From: Acidobacteriota bacterium
Lineage (GTDB): Bacteria; Acidobacteriota; Terriglobia; UBA7540
Length of the DNA: 9,282 nucleotides
Assembly (NCBI GenBank): GCA_003224665.1
Contig: QHZM01000328.1
Span: 1 to 9,282 of the forward strand
Direction of reading: 5' to 3'
The notes below the pieces were generated by a model. The model was given only the letters and a program-made list of their open reading frames with translations. It was not told the DNA's origin and searched no databases. Each line of letters opens with the position of its first letter. Positions within the stretch are counted from its first letter, which is position 1. This document shows positions 5,985 through 9,282 of this stretch, piece after piece. The position numbers and the translations under genes were made by a program.

Positions 5985-8459
5985 ATGATCGACCGGATTA
6001 CGGTTCGGGGCGCTCGCCAGCACAACCTGAAAAATTTTGACCTCGAAATTCCCCGGAACACCTTAAGCGTTGTGACGGGGTTGAGCGGGTCCGGCAAGTC
6101 GAGCCTGGCCTTCGACCTGATTTATGCCGAGGGGCAGCGCCGTTATGTCCAAACCCTTTCGCCTTACGCCCGCCAGTTCCTCGACCAGATGGAGCGGCCG
6201 GACGTGGACTCGATCGAAGGCCTCAGCCCCGCCATCTCTATCGAACAGAAAACGACCAGCCGCAGCCCGCGTTCGACGGTCGGCACGATCACGGAGATCT
6301 ACGACTACCTGCGCCTGCTTTACGCCTCGATCGGCATCCCCCACTGCCACCGCTGCGGGCGCCCCATCTCGCGCCAGACGACCGACCAGATCGTGGCTTC
6401 CATCATGGCCCTCCGGGACAATCAGCATCCCGGGGAGAATGCCGACGGCGCGCGCATCATGATTCTGGCGCCCGTGGTGCGCGGGCGGAAAGGGGAATTC
6501 AAAAAACTTTTCGAGCAATTATCCCGGCAGGGGTTTGTCCGCGTCAGGGTGGACAAAAAGCTCCAACAGCTCGATGAGGAGATCCAGCTCGACCGGCGCC
6601 GCAACCACACGATTGAAGTCGTCGTGGACCGGCTGCTCCTCAAACCCGGAATCGAGAGCCGGCTGGCTGCGTCGATCGAGACGGCGATGAAGCTCGCCAA
6701 GGGCATTGTCCTGGTGGCCGTGGTGGACGGCGAAGAGCGCCTCTATTCCCAGGAATGGGCTTGCGCAGACTGCGGAATCAATATCCCGCGCCTCGAGCCC
6801 CGATCCTTTTCCTTCAACAGCGTTTATGGGGCCTGCGAGGCCTGCAAAGGACTGGGCAGCCGGTACGCCTTCGACCCTGCCAAGGTCATCGCCGATTGGT
6901 CGAGGCCCCTCTTCCGGGGTGGTCTCGGTCCCGGCGGGGGATCAACGTTCCTGCAGCGGAGCCTGGCGCGCGCCGCCGAAATCTACCGGTTCGACCTCAA
7001 CACTCCGTTCGAAAAGTTTCCTCGCAAGATTCAGAACCTCGTCCTCGTCGGGAGGAACCCCGATAACCCGCGCGCGCAGTCCGTTTTTTCAGGTGTCATC
7101 CCACTCCTGGAGCAGTGGTACGGCGAGACAACCTCGGCGAGCTACCGCGAATGGTTTGAGCAATTCATGTCCGCGGTCGTCTGCTGGAAATGCCAGGGCA
7201 GGCGCCTGCGACCGGAAAGTCTCGCGGTGAAAGTTGCGGAGCTCTCGATTGCCGATCTCGCCGTGTTGCCGATCACCCGCGCCGCCGAAGGTCTGAAAAA
7301 GCTCAAGCTCACCCCTCGCGAGGAGATCCTGGCCCGCCGCATTCTGAACGAGATTTCCGAGCGCCTGGAGTTTTTGATGGGCGTCGGGCTCGGCTACCTC
7401 AGTCTCAATCGCTCCGCCGCCACCATCTCGACCGGAGAGAGCCAGCGCGTTCGGCTGGCCACGCAGATCGGCTCAAAGCTGCGCGGAGTCCTTTACGTCC
7501 TCGACGAGCCGAGCATCGGCCTTCACCCGCGCGACAACGAACGGCTCCTTAGAACTCTCGAAAAGCTGCGCGACCTCGGCAATACGGTCCTGGTCGTCGA
7601 ACACGATGAAGAGACCATTCGCCGCGCCGACTACGTCATCGACCTCGGGCCGGGGGCCGGCAAGCAGGGGGGATATCTGGTTGCCTGCGGTCCCCCGAAT
7701 AAAATCGCGGAGGCCAAGGAATCCCTCACGGGCCGGTATCTTTCCCGGTCGCTCCTCATCCCGGTCCCTTCCTCTCGCCGGTCTGCCAACGGAAAGTTCC
7801 TTTCCGTGCTGGGCGCGCGGGCCAACAACTTGAGGAATATCGACGTCTCTTTCCCTCTCGGCGTCCTCACCGTGGTGACGGGAGTCTCTGGTTCGGGCAA
7901 GTCCACGCTGGTGAACGACATCCTCTACCGAACCATCGCCAGGAAAATCTACCGCGCCATCGAGGAACCCGGAGCCCACCGCGCCATCCAAGGCCTGGAG
8001 CATATCGACAAGGTGATCGTCATTGATCAGTCGGCGATCGGCCGCACCCCGCGCTCAAACCCCGCCACCTACACCGGGCTCTTCACGCCGATTCGAGAGC
8101 TGTTCGCCATGCTGCCGGAATCGCGGGAACGAGGGTACCGCGCAGGCCGCTTCAGCTTTAACGTCAAGGGCGGGCGGTGCAAGGCATGCCAGGGAGAGGG
8201 CCTGAGGCGCATCGAAATGAACTTCCTGCCGGACGTCTATGTGCTCGGAAGTTGCAGACGCTCCTGGACGTGGGCCTTGGCTATATCCACCTCGGCCAGC
8301 CCGCGACGACGCTTTCCGGCGGCGAGGCCCAGCGCATCAAGCTCGGCCGCGAGCTCAGCCGCCGGCAGACCGGCCGCACGGTTTACATCCTGGACGAGCC
8401 GACGACCGGCCTGCACTTTGACGACGTCAAGCAGCTCATGCAGGTGCTCATCCGCTTGA
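5985..8459 (+). pseudogene. uvrA: UvrA excinuclease ATPase subunit, N-terminal 753 residues, then frameshifted
   Basis: UvrA is the damage-sensing ABC-type ATPase of nucleotide excision repair, working as a dimer with UvrB. From the ATG at 5985 (MIDRITVRGARQHNLKN; AGGGG at 5977-5981 upstream) the frame reads true UvrA for 753 residues. Visible parts are Walker A1 GLSGSGKSS (Lys38), Cys121/Cys124, the first zinc finger Cys260/263 with Cys284/287, a first ABC signature that reads ISTGESQ (481-487, not LSGGE), Walker B LDEP (Asp507, Glu508), Walker A2 GVSGSGKST (Lys639), and half of the C-terminal zinc finger, CKAC (732/735). At FLPDVYV (ending 8243) homology stops in this frame, and 71 unrelated Arg/Ser/Ala-rich residues follow to the stop at 8459. 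The rest of the protein continues in another frame from 8243. About 45 residues are missing at the junction, including the second CxxC of the zinc finger. An in-frame ATG at 5934 would add 17 residues and is less likely. Confidence 0.93.
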
Positions 8460-8665
8460 CAGGCCTGGGCAACACCGTCATCATCATCGAGCATCATCTC
8501 GACGTCGTGAAACAAGCGGACTGGATCATTGACCTGGGGCCGGAGGGAGGCGAGGCCGGCGGGCGGATTGTCGCTGAAGGCACGCCAGAAGAGGTGGCCC
8601 GCTCGAAAAGATCGTTTACGGGCCAGGCGCTTGCCGCGGTGTTGAATGGAAGGACGGGGTCTTAA
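8243..8665 (+). pseudogene. uvrA: UvrA C-terminal fragment (second ABC signature and Walker B), out of frame
   Basis: In the frame one base offset from the upstream part, codons from 8243 read ARKLQTLLDVGLGYIHLGQ, then TTLSGGEAQRIKL (the second ABC signature, about 8309-8347), then YILDEPTTGLH (Walker B, about 8384-8416), IIIEHHLDVVKQADWIIDLGPEGG, and a normal UvrA end. There are about 140 residues. Added to the 753 upstream residues and about 45 missing ones this gives about 938, the usual UvrA length, so the rest of the gene is undamaged. An ATG at 8177 exists in this frame, but the residues from there to 8243 are an out-of-frame shadow of the upstream part. The fragment has no start of its own and lacks Walker A2, so alone it would not be a functional ATPase. 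Confidence 0.92.
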
Positions 8666-8685
8666 CCCCCTGCTGTAACAGGGGG
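8666..8685 (+). terminator. Stem-loop immediately after the uvrA stop
   Basis: CCCCCTG (8666-8672) and CAGGGGG (8679-8685) form a perfect 7-bp GC-rich stem with a 6-nt loop, starting one base after the uvrA TAA. With one bulged A the flanking AAC/GTT could extend it. No T-run follows, so it is a weak intrinsic terminator or an mRNA-stabilising hairpin rather than a classical terminator. Confidence 0.5.
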
Positions 8686-8823
8686 AGTTCGTAAGGGCAA
8701 ACCCTCGTACCTTCGCATATCATGCAGACTTTGCCGCTCCATGGATGGCAGGGCAAGGTGGCCACAGACAACGACTTAAGCTACCACATTCGCCTGCTCC
8801 TTCTCCGTGAGGCCAGAGGACTA

Positions 8824-8836
8824 CAAGAGGTATAAT
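8824..8836 (+). promoter_or_regulatory. Ribosome binding site and consensus -10-like TATAAT at the antitoxin start
   Basis: CAAGAGG (8824-8830) lies 4 bp before the ATG at 8835 and can serve as its Shine-Dalgarno. The next six bases, TATAAT (8831-8836), match the sigma-70 -10 consensus exactly and overlap the ATG. No good -35 lies 16-18 bp upstream (the sequence there is near GTGAGGC). If it were a real -10, transcripts would start near 8843, after the ATG, and an in-frame GTG at 8853 would be the start. A chance match is more likely. Confidence 0.35.
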
Positions 8837-9095
8837 GAAACTTAAGGTTAACGTGCGGAGACGGAGATCAAACACGATCCGAACCATAGAAGCCGTCGTG
8901 GACAAACGGGGCCGGATCCGTTTGCTCGAAGATGTAAAGCTTCCCAAAGCACGGCGCGCATTGGTCACACTTTTCGATGACGCCTCGCGAGGACATGTAA
9001 GCGAAACCGCCCTGCTCAGTGAGCCCGCACTGGCCAAGGACTGGAGTCGGCCGGAAGAGGACGAGGCGTGGTCACACCTTCAGTCGGAGCCGTAG
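8835..9095 (+). CDS. Type II antitoxin of a MazEF-like pair
   Basis: This 86-residue protein precedes and overlaps a MazF-type toxin gene by 28 nt, the usual antitoxin-toxin arrangement. Residues 16-48 (RTIEAVVDKRGRIRLLEDVKLPKARRALVTLFD) resemble the small beta-rich DUF104/AF2212-like antitoxins (IEAVYExGxLRPLEPVxLPxGxxVxVTI pattern). The acidic tail (SETALLSEPALAKDWSRPEEDEAWSHLQ) is of the kind that binds and blocks a toxin. The Arg-rich stretch RRRRSN at 8-13 comes before the conserved part, so a later start such as GTG at 8853 is possible. In such systems the antitoxin neutralises the toxin protein and often represses its own promoter; no palindromic operator is obvious in 8690-8834. Role is inferred mainly from the tail and the neighbour. 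Confidence 0.78.
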   Translation: MKLKVNVRRRRSNTIRTIEAVVDKRGRIRLLEDVKLPKARRALVTLFDDASRGHVSETALLSEPALAKDWSRPEEDEAWSHLQSEP

Positions 9096-9282
9096 TTCTC
9101 CTCCCTTTTCCATTTTCGGACCTCTCGCGGTCGAAACTGCGACCTGCAGTCGTCCTGGCGGACGCGGATCACGATGACTGGATTTTATGCCAGGTCACCA
9201 GCAATCCATATGGAGATATCCGAGCTGTTGCCCTCACTCATCTGAGCTTTCGCCAAGGTGACCTGCATCGGACGAGCTTTGC
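9068..9282 (+). CDS. MazF/PemK-family toxin (endoribonuclease), 5' part, runs off the window
   Basis: From the GTG at 9068 the frame is open to the window end (71 codons plus 2 nt). The translation contains GAVVLLPFPFSDLSRSKLRP, then AVVLADADHDDWILCQVTSN, then DIRAVALTHLSF. This matches the MazF/PemK beta-barrel fold: the G-x-V-x-L-x-x-FPFSD opening, the KLRPAVVLA loop with the conserved Arg, and the QVTS strand bearing the active-site Thr/Ser region. These toxins cut mRNA at specific short sequences when the antitoxin is lost. The start overlaps the antitoxin end by 28 nt, with purine-rich GAAGAGGACGAG just upstream, so translation is probably coupled. The remaining 40 or so residues are outside the window, so intactness cannot be judged. 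Confidence 0.85.
   Translation, partial: MVTPSVGAVVLLPFPFSDLSRSKLRPAVVLADADHDDWILCQVTSNPYGDIRAVALTHLSFRQGDLHRTSF

Noticed and set aside
8177..8665. Separate small ATPase gene or programmed ribosomal frameshift in uvrA
   Set aside because: The reading frame downstream is plain UvrA C-terminus, with about 45 residues missing at the junction. A programmed frameshift would not remove sequence, and no slippery heptamer or downstream hairpin is evident at 8235-8250.

Overview
The window is GC-rich, densely packed bacterial chromosome. The best fit is an Acidobacteriota-type genome, possibly metagenome-assembled. This is inferred from gene style: an S41 protease followed by a YibQ-type deacetylase, and secreted proteins with a VirB10-like beta domain, a glycine zipper and LPPGL repeats. 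I see no rRNA, tRNA, CRISPR array, transposase or phage gene.

Layout. (1) 1-1518, plus strand: the 3' end of an S41 C-terminal processing protease gene, followed after 3 bp by a divergent polysaccharide deacetylase (YibQ/DUF610). Both are envelope functions and are probably one operon. (2) 1557-2489, minus strand, convergent with the above: a class I SAM-dependent O-methyltransferase. Its catalytic domain is intact, but its N-terminal dimerisation domain is cut off by an in-frame stop with no good start codon. (3) 2626-4463, minus strand: two consecutive genes for exported proteins of related architecture (signal peptide, small beta domain, glycine zipper). The upstream one carries an extra LPPGL-repeat tail. 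(4) 4464-5005: a 542 bp divergent intergenic region. (5) 5006-5932, plus strand: a PAP2-superfamily membrane phosphatase/transferase with an Aur1-like motif arrangement. (6) 5985-8665, plus strand: uvrA, broken late in the gene by an apparent deletion of about 136 nt. The deletion removes the second half of the C-terminal zinc finger and shifts the frame. (7) 8666-8834: intergenic, with a perfect 7-bp stem-loop just after the uvrA stop. (8) 8835-9282, plus strand: a type II toxin-antitoxin pair, an antitoxin overlapping a MazF/PemK-family toxin that runs off the end of the window.

No complete new system is evident. The points most worth a second look are the disrupted uvrA (real mutation or assembly error), the S41 protease tail with Ile where the catalytic Lys is expected, the methyltransferase lacking its N-terminus, and the tandem uncharacterised secreted proteins.
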